Origin: Streptomyces venezuelae ATCC 10712 | Lineage (GTDB): Bacteria; Actinomycetota; Actinomycetes; Streptomycetales; Streptomycetaceae | Direction of reading: 5' to 3' | Length of the DNA stretch: 64,000 nucleotides | NCBI RefSeq assembly: GCF_008639165.1 | Contig: NZ_CP029197.1 | Coordinates: forward strand, 2,046,001 to 2,110,000 | In this document: positions 7,049 to 15,608 of the stretch, piece after piece | Position numbering within the stretch: position 1 is the stretch's first letter | Layout of the letters: every line of letters begins with the position of its first letter | The notes under the pieces: model-generated | What the model saw: the letters and a program-made list of their open reading frames with translations, nothing else | What the model was told of the DNA's origin: nothing | Database searches by the model: none | Program-made: the position numbers and the translations under genes

Positions 7049-9133
7049 TCAGGCGGTCGGGAGCGTGAGTGTGACGCTGGTCTGGAGCAGCTCGGGCGAG
7101 GTCCAGGCGGAGCGGGTCCCGGCGTACGGCGTGCCGAAGGCGGTGGTGCCGAGGAGGAGCCGCTTGCGGGTGCCCTCGGGCGCGGTGACGGGTGCGGTGA
7201 CGCCCGCGGGGGCCTTGACGGTGACCGCGGTGCCGATGCGGTAGGCGGTGACCTGTCCGGCGGCCAGCGCCTGGTCCCAGGCGGTGCGGCGGCTCAGTTC
7301 GGTGCCGACGTCCTTCTGGGCCGGGTTCACCAGGGGCGCGCTCGGCGCGAACAGGCCCCGGTAGTCGGCCAGTACGCGGTCGAGGACGGGGTAGAGGAGG
7401 CGTTCCTCGGCGAGGTTGGACTGGTGCACGTAGTGCGGCCGGGGGTCGTTGCCGAGGACGTGGGAGAGGGCGGTGCGGGCCTCCTGCGGCACGATGTGGT
7501 CGGCGTAGCCGGTGGAGGTGGGCAGCGGGGCGGGCAGACAGGTGGAGGCCGGGTTGGACTCGCAGATGCCGCTGCCGCCGTCGGCGCGGGAGGTGTAGAT
7601 CCAGTTGTACTCGTCGGTCATCTCGGCTGCGGTGCCGACGTTGTAGTACACGTTCATGGGGTGGCGCGGGACGGTCCTGGCCGCGCCGACCGACCGCTGC
7701 TGGGGCTCGCGGGAGTTGTCGCTGCCGGTCCACTTGACGCCGTTGTCGGCGAGGGCGCCGGCGAGGTTCGGATTGTCGGCGGGCTGCTGGGGCAGGGTCT
7801 TCAGGCCGGAGTGCTCGCCGGTGACGAGTTCGGTGCGGTCGACGGAGATGCCCTTGCGGACGGCCCAGTTGTGGTTGTCGCGGATCTGGGCGGAGAGCTC
7901 GGCGCGGCTGACCCAGAGGGTCTTGCCGGTGGCGTCCTGGGCGCACTGCCAAGGGACGACGGCGTTGTTCTGGACGCAGCCGAGGAAGGGGTGGGTGTAC
8001 GTGTGGTTGATCCACCGGTACTGGGCGCGGTCGGCGACGAGCCGGTCGGTGAGCGCGTCGGCGCCGCCGTGCTCGGTCTTCCACTGCTCTCCCTGGCCGC
8101 CGTTGTAGACCATGTCGAGGGTGAAGCCGGCGGACTTCTGCCAGGCGGCGGCGTACTGGGCGTCGGCGACGGTCATCCGGATCGGATTGGCGCCCTCCCC
8201 GTCGTCGCCGACGCAGTCGAAGTCGCCGGGGGTGCAGTTGAGGCCGGTGTCCCAGCGGGCGTCGGGGGCGAAGACGTCGTCGACGTGGACGGAGAGGTAG
8301 TTGCGGCTCTGGCCGAGGTGGACGCCCTGGGTGAGCCATTCGACGATGCCGCGGGCCAGGGCCCGGAACTGCCGCTGGTACTGGTTGTAGGCGAAGGTGA
8401 CGACCAGTTCGCGGCGTCCGTCGGCGGTGTACTCGCCGACCAGGCTGGCCCGGGTGCCGCCCTGGACGGGGATGTCGAGGTAGCTGGTGTAGCCGGCCCG
8501 GGGGCGGCCCGCGTAGCCGTAGCTCTCGGCGATCGAGGGGTCGTTGTCCTCGAAGGTGAGCGCTCCGGCGAGGTACTGGAAGGGGCCGGCCTTCCCGGCG
8601 GCGGTGACGCCGGCGGTGGTCCCGTCGAGGACGCCGGACCAGCCGCCCTCGTTGGTGTAGTCGAGGCCGACGCCGGGGTGCGACCAGGTGTAGGCGTCGA
8701 CCTGCGGGATGCCGAAGGTCCGTTCGTACGCCTGGAGGGCGGTGTGCTCGGCCGAGTCGGGCCCGAAGGCGCTCTCGTGGGGCAGGACGACGCCCTGGTA
8801 CTTGGCGCGGGGCCGTCCGTCGACCGTGTCGCTGAGGAAGGCGGGGTCGAGCACCGGCCGGTCGGGGTCGTTCAGGTCGATCCGGCGGTACGGGACGCCG
8901 GAGCCCTTCAGTTCGGCGGTGATGGCCCCGACCGCGCTGCCGCCGTCGTCGACGACGAGGACGGTGAGGTCGATCCGGGGCACGGGGGCCGCGAGGGCCT
9001 GCGCGGACGGCACGACGGTGGCGAGCAGCGCGGCGGCGGCGAGGGCCGCGACCCGCGCGCCGCGGGGTGCGGTGCGGGCGCCGGGGCGGCCGCGGTGAGC
9101 GGTTCTGGGCGTACGGATTCGGCCGGAGTCCAT
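7049..9133 (-). CDS. Secreted Agd3-like polysaccharide deacetylase (CE18-type, with N-terminal CBM87-like domain)
   Basis: A 694-residue exported protein. A Sec signal with a long basic n-region and A-Q-A-L-A-A-P cleavage region lies at about residues 1-50. Residues 55-250 begin I-D-L-T-V-L-V-V-D-D-G and contain repeated aromatic strands, matching my memory of the Agd3 N-terminal carbohydrate-binding part. The catalytic domain has the motif S-V-H-V-D-D-V-F near residue 285 and the metal-binding N-H-T-Y-T-H-P-F-L-G (HxxxH) near residue 375. The C-terminal 100 residues look like a beta domain. Agd3 removes acetyl groups from GalNAc in galactosaminogalactan. It is the first gene of the operon; ATG 9133 has a GAGGGGGG site upstream. 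An ordinary NodB/CE4 enzyme would be shorter and ordered differently. Confidence 0.82.
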   Translation of the reverse strand: MDSGRIRTPRTAHRGRPGARTAPRGARVAALAAAALLATVVPSAQALAAPVPRIDLTVLVVDDGGSAVGAITAELKGSGVPYRRIDLNDPDRPVLDPAFLSDTVDGRPRAKYQGVVLPHESAFGPDSAEHTALQAYERTFGIPQVDAYTWSHPGVGLDYTNEGGWSGVLDGTTAGVTAAGKAGPFQYLAGALTFEDNDPSIAESYGYAGRPRAGYTSYLDIPVQGGTRASLVGEYTADGRRELVVTFAYNQYQRQFRALARGIVEWLTQGVHLGQSRNYLSVHVDDVFAPDARWDTGLNCTPGDFDCVGDDGEGANPIRMTVADAQYAAAWQKSAGFTLDMVYNGGQGEQWKTEHGGADALTDRLVADRAQYRWINHTYTHPFLGCVQNNAVVPWQCAQDATGKTLWVSRAELSAQIRDNHNWAVRKGISVDRTELVTGEHSGLKTLPQQPADNPNLAGALADNGVKWTGSDNSREPQQRSVGAARTVPRHPMNVYYNVGTAAEMTDEYNWIYTSRADGGSGICESNPASTCLPAPLPTSTGYADHIVPQEARTALSHVLGNDPRPHYVHQSNLAEERLLYPVLDRVLADYRGLFAPSAPLVNPAQKDVGTELSRRTAWDQALAAGQVTAYRIGTAVTVKAPAGVTAPVTAPEGTRKRLLLGTTAFGTPYAGTRSAWTSPELLQTSVTLTLPTA

Positions 9134-9323
9134 CAGGTGGTGTCCCCCCTCGGCAGGCCCCCTCCGCGCCGGGGGCCGGGGCGGGGGACCTGTGGAGATG
9201 ATGCAGATGATGCGAAGACGAGCGGGTCGTCCTCGCGTGGCTGAGGCGAGTGTGAAACGGGCGCTCCGAGCCTGGAAGGTAAACATGAAAGAGACACCAC
9301 GGATGAGTGAATCAGCGCCGCCG

Positions 9324-9352
9324 TGAGCGAAGCGGGTGAGCGAGCGTAGGCT
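9324..9352 (+). promoter_or_regulatory. Candidate pepA promoter in the 317-bp divergent intergenic region
   Basis: TGAGCG at 9324-9329 and TAGGCT at 9347-9352 are 17 bp apart and resemble a vegetative sigma promoter. The -10 hexamer sits inside an inverted repeat, GGTGAGCG (9335-9342) and CGCTCACC (9362-9369). The rest of 9134-9450, between the divergent exopolysaccharide operon and pepA, shows no gene that I can support. Confidence 0.35.
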
Positions 9353-9450
9353 CGTTCTCGGCGCTCACCGGGCCGAAATACGATGCGGCGGGCACGGTCG
9401 GCCCATCCCTCGACCGCCACAGAACTCAATGGAAGCGAGATTTCACCACC

Positions 9451-10959
9451 GTGACTGCTCTCACTCTCAGCACTGCCGGCGCGGCGACGCTCCGCGCCGA
9501 CGCCCTCGTCGTCGGCGTCGCCAAGTCCGGGAAGACGCTCGTCGTCGCCCCGGGTGCCGAAGCCGTCGACAAGGCCTTCGACGGCCGGCTCGCCGCCGTC
9601 CTGGAGACCCTGGGCGCCTCGGGTGCCGAGGGTGAGGCGACCAAGCTGCCCGCCCCCGCCGGTCTCAAGGCCCCCGTCGTCCTGGCCGTCGGCCTCGGCT
9701 CGGCCCCCGAGGACGGCGACTCCTACGCCGCCGAGACGCTGCGCCGGGCCGCCGGCACCGCGGCCCGCACCCTGACCGGCTCGAAGAAGGCCGCGTTCGC
9801 GCTGCCCGTCGCCGCCGCCGAGGACGTCGCCGCGATCGCGGAGGGCGCCCTGCTTGGGGCGTACGCGTACACGGCGTACCAGGAGAACGGCAAGGACGCG
9901 AAGAAGCCCCTCGCCGAGGTGGCCGTGCTCGGTGCCAAGCCGCGCGACAAGGCCCACAAGGCCGCCGCCGAGCGCGCCCAGGCCGTGGCCGAGGAGATCA
10001 ACCGCGCCCGCGACCTGATCAACATGCCGCCGAACGACCTCTACCCCGCGACCTTCGCCGCCGCCGTCACGGCCGCCGGCAAGGAGCACGGCCTCAAGGT
10101 CCAGGTGCTCGACGAGAAGGCGCTGGAGAAGGGCGGCTACGGCGGCATCCTCGGCGTCGGCCAGGGCGCCGCCCGCGGCCCGCGCCTCGTCCGCGTCGCC
10201 TACACCCACCCGAAGGCGGAGAAGACCCTCGCCCTGGTCGGCAAGGGCATCACCTACGACTCGGGCGGCATCTCCCTGAAGCCGGCCGGCCACAACGAGA
10301 CGATGAAGTGCGACATGAGCGGCGCCGCCGCCGTGTTCTCCACCGTCGTCGCCGCGGCCCGCCTCGGCCTCGAGGTCAACGTCACCGGCTGGCTCGCGCT
10401 CGCCGAGAACATGCCGTCCGGCAACGCCACCCGCCCGGGTGACGTGCTGCGCATGTACAGCGGCAAGACCGTCGAGGTCCTCAACACCGACGCCGAGGGC
10501 CGGCTCGTCCTCGCCGACGCGCTGACCAAGGCCTCCGAGGAGCACCCGGACGCGATCGTCGACGTCGCGACCCTGACCGGTGCGATGGTCCTGGCGCTGG
10601 GCAACCGCACCTTCGGCATCATGGCCAACGACGACGAGTTCCGCTCGGCGATCCACGAGATCGCGGAGGAGGTCGGCGAGGCGTCCTGGCCGATGCCGCT
10701 CCCCGCCGACCTGCGCAAGGGCATGGACTCCCCCACCGCCGACATCGCCAACATGGGTGAGCGGATGGGCGGCGGCCTGGTCGCCGGTCTCTTCCTCCAG
10801 GAGTTCGTGGGCGAGGGCATCACCTGGGCCCACCTGGACATCGCGGGCCCGGCCTTCCACGAGGGCGCCCCGTACGGCTACACCCCGAAGGGCGGCACCG
10901 GCTCCTCGGTGCGCACCCTGGTGAAGCTGGCCGAGCGCACGGCGGCCGGCGAGCTCTGA
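9451..10959 (+). CDS. pepA: Leucyl aminopeptidase (M17, cytosolic)
   Basis: A 502-residue M17 metallopeptidase that removes N-terminal residues, preferring Leu, in the cytoplasm as a hexamer with two metals. The N-terminal domain (1-165) is variable and Ala-rich. The catalytic half has L-V-G-K-G-I-T-Y-D-S-G-G near residue 261 (metal and catalytic Lys/Asp), M-K-C-D-M-S-G-A-A near 284 and the family signature N-T-D-A-E-G-R-L near 344. The length is normal for the family. GTG 9451 starts the protein with GGAAG about 15 bases upstream and the sequence M-T-A-L-T-L-S-T. It is followed by a strong terminator, so it is probably monocistronic. Confidence 0.96.
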   Translation: MTALTLSTAGAATLRADALVVGVAKSGKTLVVAPGAEAVDKAFDGRLAAVLETLGASGAEGEATKLPAPAGLKAPVVLAVGLGSAPEDGDSYAAETLRRAAGTAARTLTGSKKAAFALPVAAAEDVAAIAEGALLGAYAYTAYQENGKDAKKPLAEVAVLGAKPRDKAHKAAAERAQAVAEEINRARDLINMPPNDLYPATFAAAVTAAGKEHGLKVQVLDEKALEKGGYGGILGVGQGAARGPRLVRVAYTHPKAEKTLALVGKGITYDSGGISLKPAGHNETMKCDMSGAAAVFSTVVAAARLGLEVNVTGWLALAENMPSGNATRPGDVLRMYSGKTVEVLNTDAEGRLVLADALTKASEEHPDAIVDVATLTGAMVLALGNRTFGIMANDDEFRSAIHEIAEEVGEASWPMPLPADLRKGMDSPTADIANMGERMGGGLVAGLFLQEFVGEGITWAHLDIAGPAFHEGAPYGYTPKGGTGSSVRTLVKLAERTAAGEL

Positions 10960-10970
10960 GCAGCCGCGTG

Positions 10971-11011
10971 ACGGCGACGGCCCCGGGCTTCGTGCCCGGG
11001 GCCGTCGCCGT
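10971..11011 (+). terminator. Intrinsic terminator after pepA
   Basis: ACGGCGACGGCCCCGGGC pairs perfectly with GCCCGGGGCCGTCGCCGT across a TTCGT loop, an 18-bp stem starting 11 bases after the pepA stop. No long U-tract follows, as is usual in this genus. Confidence 0.8.
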
Positions 11012-11319
11012 TCGCCGTGCGGGACCGCCGCCGCCGCCGTCGCGGTGCGGGACCGCCGTGGCCGTCCCCGGGCGGGATCGCCGTCGCCGTTCGCCCGCGA
11101 CGAAATCCGTACGTTCGTACACCCCGATCGGGCGTGCGTACGGGCGATCGGCCGGTCTCACACACCGGCCCCGCGTCCCGCCTTCCGTCAACAAGTGCGA
11201 AGATGGGTTCTCGGCAGGACAGGGCCCCCACCACAGGGCCGAAAATAATGCGGCCGGACACCAGCCGCCGCCCGGTCATCGACGACCGGCGACGAGCGCA
11301 CATGCATGGAGGACGTGAC
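11012..11319. other. Leader/intergenic region before lpd with short direct repeats
   Basis: This region carries no gene that I can support. Near its left end a 14-base word, GTGCGGGACCGCCG, occurs twice (11017-11030 and 11045-11058). A GC-rich run follows, then a more AT-containing stretch (about 11170-11250) that probably holds the lpd promoter. GGAGGA at 11308-11313 is the lpd ribosome site. Confidence 0.4.
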
Positions 11320-12708
11320 GTGGCGAACGACGCCAGCACCGTTTTCGACCTAGTGATCCTCGGCGGCGGTAGCGGCGGTTACGCCGCGGCGCTGCGCGGA
11401 GCGCAGCTGGGCCTGGACGTCGCACTGATCGAGAAGAACAAGCTCGGCGGCACCTGCCTGCACAACGGCTGCATCCCGACGAAGGCCCTGCTCCACGCCG
11501 GCGAGGTCGCCGACCAGACCCGCGAGGCGGAGCAGTTCGGTGTCAGGGCCTCCTTCGAGGGCATCGACATCAAGGCCGTGCACAAGTACAAGGACGACGT
11601 GATCTCGGGCCTGTACAAGGGTCTGCAGGGCCTCGTCGCCTCCCGCAAGGTGACCTACATCGAGGGCACCGGGCACCTCTCCTCCCCGACCTCCGTCGAC
11701 GTCGACGGGCGCCGCGTCGAGGGCCGCCACATCCTGCTGGCCACCGGTTCCGTGCCGAAGTCCCTGCCCGGCCTGGAGATCGACGGCAACCGGATCATCA
11801 CCTCGGACCACGCGCTGACCCTGGACCGGGTCCCGGAGTCCGCGATCATCCTCGGCGGCGGTGTCATCGGCGTCGAGTTCGCCTCCGCGTGGAAGTCCTT
11901 CGGCACCGACGTCACGGTGATCGAGGGCATGAAGCACCTCGTCCCGGTCGAGGACGAGAACAGCTCGAAGCTTCTTGAGCGCGCGTTCCGCAAGCGCGGC
12001 ATCAAGTTCAACCTCGGCACCTTCTTCCAGTCGGCCGAGTACACCGACAACGGCGTCAAGGTCACCCTGGCCGACGGCAAGACCTTCGAGGCCGAGGTCC
12101 TCCTGGTCGCCATCGGCCGCGGCCCGGTCTCCGCCGGTCTCGGTTACGAGCAGCAGGGCGTCGCGATGGACCGCGGCTACGTCCTGGTCGACGAGTACAT
12201 GCGTACCAACGTGCCGACGATCTCGGCCGTGGGCGACCTCGTCCCGACGCTCCAGCTCGCGCACGTCGGCTTCGCCGAGGGCATCCTCGTCGCGGAGCGC
12301 CTGGCCGGCCTGAAGACCGTCCCGATCGACTACGACGGCGTGCCCCGGGTGACGTACTGCCACCCCGAGGTCGCCTCCGTCGGCATCACCGAGGCCAAGG
12401 CCAAGGAGATCTACGGCGCGGACAAGGTCGTGGCCCTGAAGTACAACCTCGCGGGCAACGGCAAGAGCAAGATCCTCAAGACCGCGGGCGAGATCAAGCT
12501 CGTCCAGGTCAAGGACGGTGCCGTGGTCGGCGTCCACATGGTCGGTGACCGCATGGGCGAGCAGGTCGGCGAAGCGCAGCTGATCTACAACTGGGAGGCG
12601 CTGCCGGCCGAGGTCGCGCAGCTCATCCACGCCCACCCGACGCAGAACGAGGCGCTCGGCGAGGCCCACCTGGCCCTGGCCGGCAAGCCTCTGCACTCCC
12701 ACGACTGA
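11320..12708 (+). CDS. lpdA: Dihydrolipoyl dehydrogenase (E3)
   Basis: A 462-residue flavoprotein that reoxidises dihydrolipoamide on E2 with NAD+, serving the pyruvate and 2-oxoglutarate dehydrogenase complexes. FAD-binding G-G-G-S-G-G-Y lies near residue 14, the redox disulfide motif [13 protein letters not shown] near residues 41-53, the NAD site G-G-G-V-I-G-V-E near 180 and the catalytic C-terminal H-P-T-Q-N-E near 439. I chose GTG 11320 because GGAGGA stands 6 bases upstream and the protein then begins at the usual place; the frame is open much further upstream without similarity. It is 62 bp upstream of sucB and probably cotranscribed. Confidence 0.96.
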   Translation: MANDASTVFDLVILGGGSGGYAAALRGAQLGLDVALIEKNKLGGTCLHNGCIPTKALLHAGEVADQTREAEQFGVRASFEGIDIKAVHKYKDDVISGLYKGLQGLVASRKVTYIEGTGHLSSPTSVDVDGRRVEGRHILLATGSVPKSLPGLEIDGNRIITSDHALTLDRVPESAIILGGGVIGVEFASAWKSFGTDVTVIEGMKHLVPVEDENSSKLLERAFRKRGIKFNLGTFFQSAEYTDNGVKVTLADGKTFEAEVLLVAIGRGPVSAGLGYEQQGVAMDRGYVLVDEYMRTNVPTISAVGDLVPTLQLAHVGFAEGILVAERLAGLKTVPIDYDGVPRVTYCHPEVASVGITEAKAKEIYGADKVVALKYNLAGNGKSKILKTAGEIKLVQVKDGAVVGVHMVGDRMGEQVGEAQLIYNWEALPAEVAQLIHAHPTQNEALGEAHLALAGKPLHSHD

Positions 12709-12770
12709 CGCTCACGTCATCACAGGGCGCGACGACCACTTCCCGCAATTCGTTAGGAGCAACTGAAACC

Positions 12771-14561
12771 ATGTCGGTTTCCGTAACCCTGCCGGCGCTC
12801 GGCGAGAGCGTCACCGAGGGCACCGTCACCCGCTGGCTCAAGGCCGAGGGTGAGCGTGTCGAGGCCGACGAGCCGCTGCTCGAGGTCTCGACCGACAAGG
12901 TCGACACCGAGATCCCCGCCCCCGCCTCGGGCATCCTGGCCTCCATCAAGGTCGCCGAGGACGAGACGGTCGAGGTCGGCGCCGAGCTGGCCATCATCGA
13001 CGACGGCTCCGGCGCTCCCGCCGCGGCCCCCGCCCCGGCCGCCGAGGCCGCGCCGGCTCCGGCCGCCGCCCCGGCGCCGCAGGCCGCCCCGTCCACCGAG
13101 GTCCAGGAGCCGGCTCCGGCCCCGACGGCCGAGGCGGCCGCCGGCGGCGGTTCCGCCGAGGGCACCGACGTCGTGCTGCCGGCGCTCGGCGAGTCCGTCA
13201 CCGAGGGCACCGTGACCCGCTGGCTGAAGTCGGTCGGCGAGACCGTCGAGGCCGACGAGCCGCTGCTCGAGGTCTCCACGGACAAGGTCGACACCGAGAT
13301 CCCCGCCCCGGCCTCCGGCGTTCTCCTGGAGATCGTCGTCGCCGAGGACGAGACCGCCGAGGTCGGCGCCAAGCTCGCCGTCATCGGTGCCGCGGGTGCC
13401 GCTCCGGCGGCCGCCCCGGCCGCGGCTCCGGCCGCCCCCGCCGCCGCTCCGGCTCCGGCCGCTCCGGCCCCGGCCGCCGCTGCTCCGGCCCCGGCCGCCC
13501 CGGCCGCTCCGGCTCCGGCCCCCGCGCCGGCCGCCCCCGCCGCTCCGGCGCCGGCCGCGCAGGCCCCGTCGATCGCCCCGGCGGTCGTCACCCCGGTTCC
13601 GGCGGCCCCCGCGGCCCCGGCCGCGCCCGCGGAGGACGGCGCGTACGTGACCCCGCTGGTCCGCAAGCTCGCCACCGAGAACGGTGTCGACCTGGCGGCC
13701 GTCAAGGGCTCCGGCGTCGGTGGCCGGATCCGCAAGCAGGACGTCCTCGCGGCCGCCGAGGCCAAGAAGACCGCCGCCGCCCCGGCCGCGGCCGCTCCGG
13801 CCGCCGCCGCCAAGGCTCCGGCCCTGGAGGTCTCCCCGCTGCGCGGTCAGACCGTCAAGATGACCCGCATGCGCAAGGTCATCGGCGACAACATGATGAA
13901 GGCGCTGCACGGCCAGGCCCAGCTGACCTCGGTCGTCGAGGTCGACATCACCAAGCTGATGAAGCTGCGCGCCCGCGCGAAGGACGCCTTCGCCGCCCGT
14001 GAGGGCGTCAAGCTGTCCCCGATGCCGTTCTTCGTGAAGGCGGCGGCCCAGGCGCTGAAGGCCCACCCGGTCATCAACGCCCGGATCAACGAGGACGAGG
14101 GCACGATCACCTACTTCGACACCGAGAACATCGGTATCGCGGTGGACTCCGAGAAGGGTCTGATGACCCCGGTCATCAAGGGTGCGGGCGACCTCAACAT
14201 CGCCGGCATCTCGAAGAAGACCGCGGAGCTGGCCGGCGCCGTGCGCGCCAGCAAGATCACGCCGGACGACCTCGCCGGTGCGACCTTCACCATCTCCAAC
14301 ACCGGTTCGCGCGGCGCGCTCTTCGACACGATCATCGTGCCGCCGAACCAGGTCGCCATCCTGGGCATCGGCGCCACCGTGCGCCGTCCGGTCGTCATCA
14401 ACCACCCGGACCTGGGTGAGACGATCGCGATCCGCGACATGACGTACGTCGCGCTGTCCTACGACCACCGTCTGGTGGACGGCGCCGACGCCGCCCGCTA
14501 CCTGACCTCGGTCAAGGCGATCCTGGAGGCCGGCGAGTTCGAGGTCGACCTCGGCCTGTAA
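12771..14561 (+). CDS. sucB: Dihydrolipoamide acyltransferase (E2), two lipoyl domains; annotated sucB-type
   Basis: A 596-residue E2 core enzyme. Lipoyl domains occur at about residues 2-76 and 128-205 with lipoyl lysines Lys43 and Lys172, both in S-T-D-K-V-D-T-E. Long Ala/Pro linkers join them (about 80-125 and 208-290). The E3/E1-binding domain spans about 293-327 (V-T-P-L-V-R-K-L-A). The catalytic domain runs from about 360 to 596 with the D-H-R-L-V-D-G motif (His566, Asp570). In actinobacteria this E2 serves a combined pyruvate/2-oxoglutarate dehydrogenase assembly, so sucB and aceF-type roles cannot be separated from sequence alone. AGGAG lies 9 bases upstream of ATG 12771, and a perfect terminator follows the gene. 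Confidence 0.92.
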   Translation: MSVSVTLPALGESVTEGTVTRWLKAEGERVEADEPLLEVSTDKVDTEIPAPASGILASIKVAEDETVEVGAELAIIDDGSGAPAAAPAPAAEAAPAPAAAPAPQAAPSTEVQEPAPAPTAEAAAGGGSAEGTDVVLPALGESVTEGTVTRWLKSVGETVEADEPLLEVSTDKVDTEIPAPASGVLLEIVVAEDETAEVGAKLAVIGAAGAAPAAAPAAAPAAPAAAPAPAAPAPAAAAPAPAAPAAPAPAPAPAAPAAPAPAAQAPSIAPAVVTPVPAAPAAPAAPAEDGAYVTPLVRKLATENGVDLAAVKGSGVGGRIRKQDVLAAAEAKKTAAAPAAAAPAAAAKAPALEVSPLRGQTVKMTRMRKVIGDNMMKALHGQAQLTSVVEVDITKLMKLRARAKDAFAAREGVKLSPMPFFVKAAAQALKAHPVINARINEDEGTITYFDTENIGIAVDSEKGLMTPVIKGAGDLNIAGISKKTAELAGAVRASKITPDDLAGATFTISNTGSRGALFDTIIVPPNQVAILGIGATVRRPVVINHPDLGETIAIRDMTYVALSYDHRLVDGADAARYLTSVKAILEAGEFEVDLGL

Positions 14562-14610
14562 GGCACGTGCCGAAAGGCAGGGTCGGAGGCAACGTAACGA
14601 GCCTCACCTG

Positions 14611-14650
14611 CGGCGCCCCCGTCCGGAAGTGTTTCCGGACGGGGGCGCCG
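14611..14650 (+). terminator. Intrinsic terminator after sucB
   Basis: CGGCGCCCCCGTCCGGAA and TTCCGGACGGGGGCGCCG form a perfect 18-bp stem with a GTGT loop, 50 bases after the sucB stop. The sequence then becomes T-containing (TATTGTCTTTAG). This separates lpd-sucB from the GntR gene. Confidence 0.88.
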
Positions 14651-14692
14651 CCGTATTGTCTTTAGAGTCAACACTCCCCGAGGAGCCGCTTC

Positions 14693-15316
14693 ATGACCGT
14701 CCCCGTCGTCCACTCGCTGCGCGAGCAGATCCGCGAGCACATCGTGGAGGGGATCGTCAGCGGCCGCTGGAAGCCGGGCGAGCGGATCGTGGAGCGCCGG
14801 ATCGCGACCGAGCTGGAGGTCTCCCAGACCCCGGTGCGCGAGGCGCTGCGGGAGCTGGAGTCGCTGCGGCTGATCGAGTCGGCGCCGAACAAGGGCGTCC
14901 GGGTCCGCAATCTGACCGCCGCCGACCTGGAGGAGAGCTACCCCGTACGGGCCGGTCTCGAGCAGATCGCGGCCGAGCTGGCGGCGGGGCGGCTCGCCTC
15001 GGACTGCTCGACCCTGGAACCGCACGTGGCGGCGCTGTACGAGGCGGACGCGGCCTCCGACGGCACGGCGCAGGTGCGGCACACGGTGGCGTTCCACCGG
15101 GAGCTGGTGAAGGCCGCGGGGAACGCGGTGCTGCTGCACACCTGGGAGACGCTCGGCATCGAGGTCTTCACGGCCCTGTCGATCCGCTGGCTCGGCACGG
15201 TCCAGAAGTCGTACGCGGAGGAGCACCAGGAGCTGGTGGAGGCCTTCCGGCGGGGCGACCCGAACATCGGCGCCCTGGTGAAGGCGCATGTGCTGGGGTG
15301 CGCGCCGCGCGCCTGA
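14693..15316 (+). CDS. GntR-family transcriptional regulator (FadR/FCD subfamily)
   Basis: A 207-residue regulator. Residues 5-72 form the GntR winged helix: L-R-E-Q-I-R-E-H-I-V-E-G-I, then P-G-E-R-I-V-E-R-R-I-A-T-E-L-E-V-S-Q-T-P-V-R-E-A-L. Residues 85-200 form an all-helical FCD effector domain containing the usual Asp/His metal-binding positions (H-T-V-A-F-H-R-E-L near 124-131). GAGGAG is 8 bases before ATG 14693. It sits directly upstream of aceE and is followed by its own terminator. Like E. coli PdhR it could control the dehydrogenase gene, which the palindrome in the aceE promoter supports, but that link is inferred. The C-terminus is slightly short for FCD members. Confidence 0.88.
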   Translation: MTVPVVHSLREQIREHIVEGIVSGRWKPGERIVERRIATELEVSQTPVREALRELESLRLIESAPNKGVRVRNLTAADLEESYPVRAGLEQIAAELAAGRLASDCSTLEPHVAALYEADAASDGTAQVRHTVAFHRELVKAAGNAVLLHTWETLGIEVFTALSIRWLGTVQKSYAEEHQELVEAFRRGDPNIGALVKAHVLGCAPRA

Positions 15317-15339
15317 CCTCTTTTCTCGTCACGGACAGT

Positions 15340-15369
15340 GAGCGGGTCCACCCTCGGGTGGGCCCGCTC
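15340..15369 (+). terminator. Intrinsic terminator after the GntR gene
   Basis: GAGCGGGTCCACCC pairs with GGGTGGGCCCGCTC (one G-U pair), a stem of 13-14 bp with a 2-4 base loop, 24 bases after the stop and followed by ATTCGTG. Confidence 0.72.
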
Positions 15370-15490
15370 ATTCGTGCGGGCAGGGTCTCAGAAACCCTTC
15401 CTCACCTGCGAAAACAAGGCACCGGGTGCCCTGTTTCGCGGCACCCTGTGCCGACTTTCTCGATCTGAAGAGGTTTTCCCCTTCAACCCT

Positions 15491-15520
15491 TTGATCGATC
15501 ATCGATCGCCGGTTTACAGT
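15491..15520 (+). promoter_or_regulatory. Predicted aceE promoter
   Basis: TTGATC (15491-15496) and TACAGT (15515-15520) are 18 bp apart and match the vegetative -35/-10 pattern well. They lie in an unusually AT-rich part of the 239-bp gap upstream of aceE, giving a leader of about 80 bases. Confidence 0.6.
15493..15507. promoter_or_regulatory. Perfect palindrome overlapping the aceE -35 box (candidate operator)
   Basis: GATCGAT-C-ATCGATC is a perfect 7-1-7 inverted repeat that covers the -35 hexamer and the first part of the spacer. A protein bound here would block RNA polymerase. The adjacent GntR product is the obvious candidate, although FadR-type sites usually look like TGGT-n-ACCA; other repressors are possible. 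Confidence 0.5.
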
Positions 15521-15608
15521 CTTCGGCGGGCCGCTACCCGGCCCTTCGCCCTGTCCTGCCAGACAAGGCACCCCTTCTCCACCCCCACCTGTCCGGAAGG
15601 CGGCGATC

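Noticed and set aside
5466..8339. 957-codon extension upstream of the PelF-like gene
   Set aside because: Residues before ATG 7022 are low-complexity Arg/Pro shadow over the deacetylase gene, which has clear motifs in its own frame.
13393..13640. Ala/Pro tandem-like repeat in sucB
   Set aside because: It is the normal flexible linker between lipoyl and E3/E1-binding domains of E2 proteins, not a separate repeat element.
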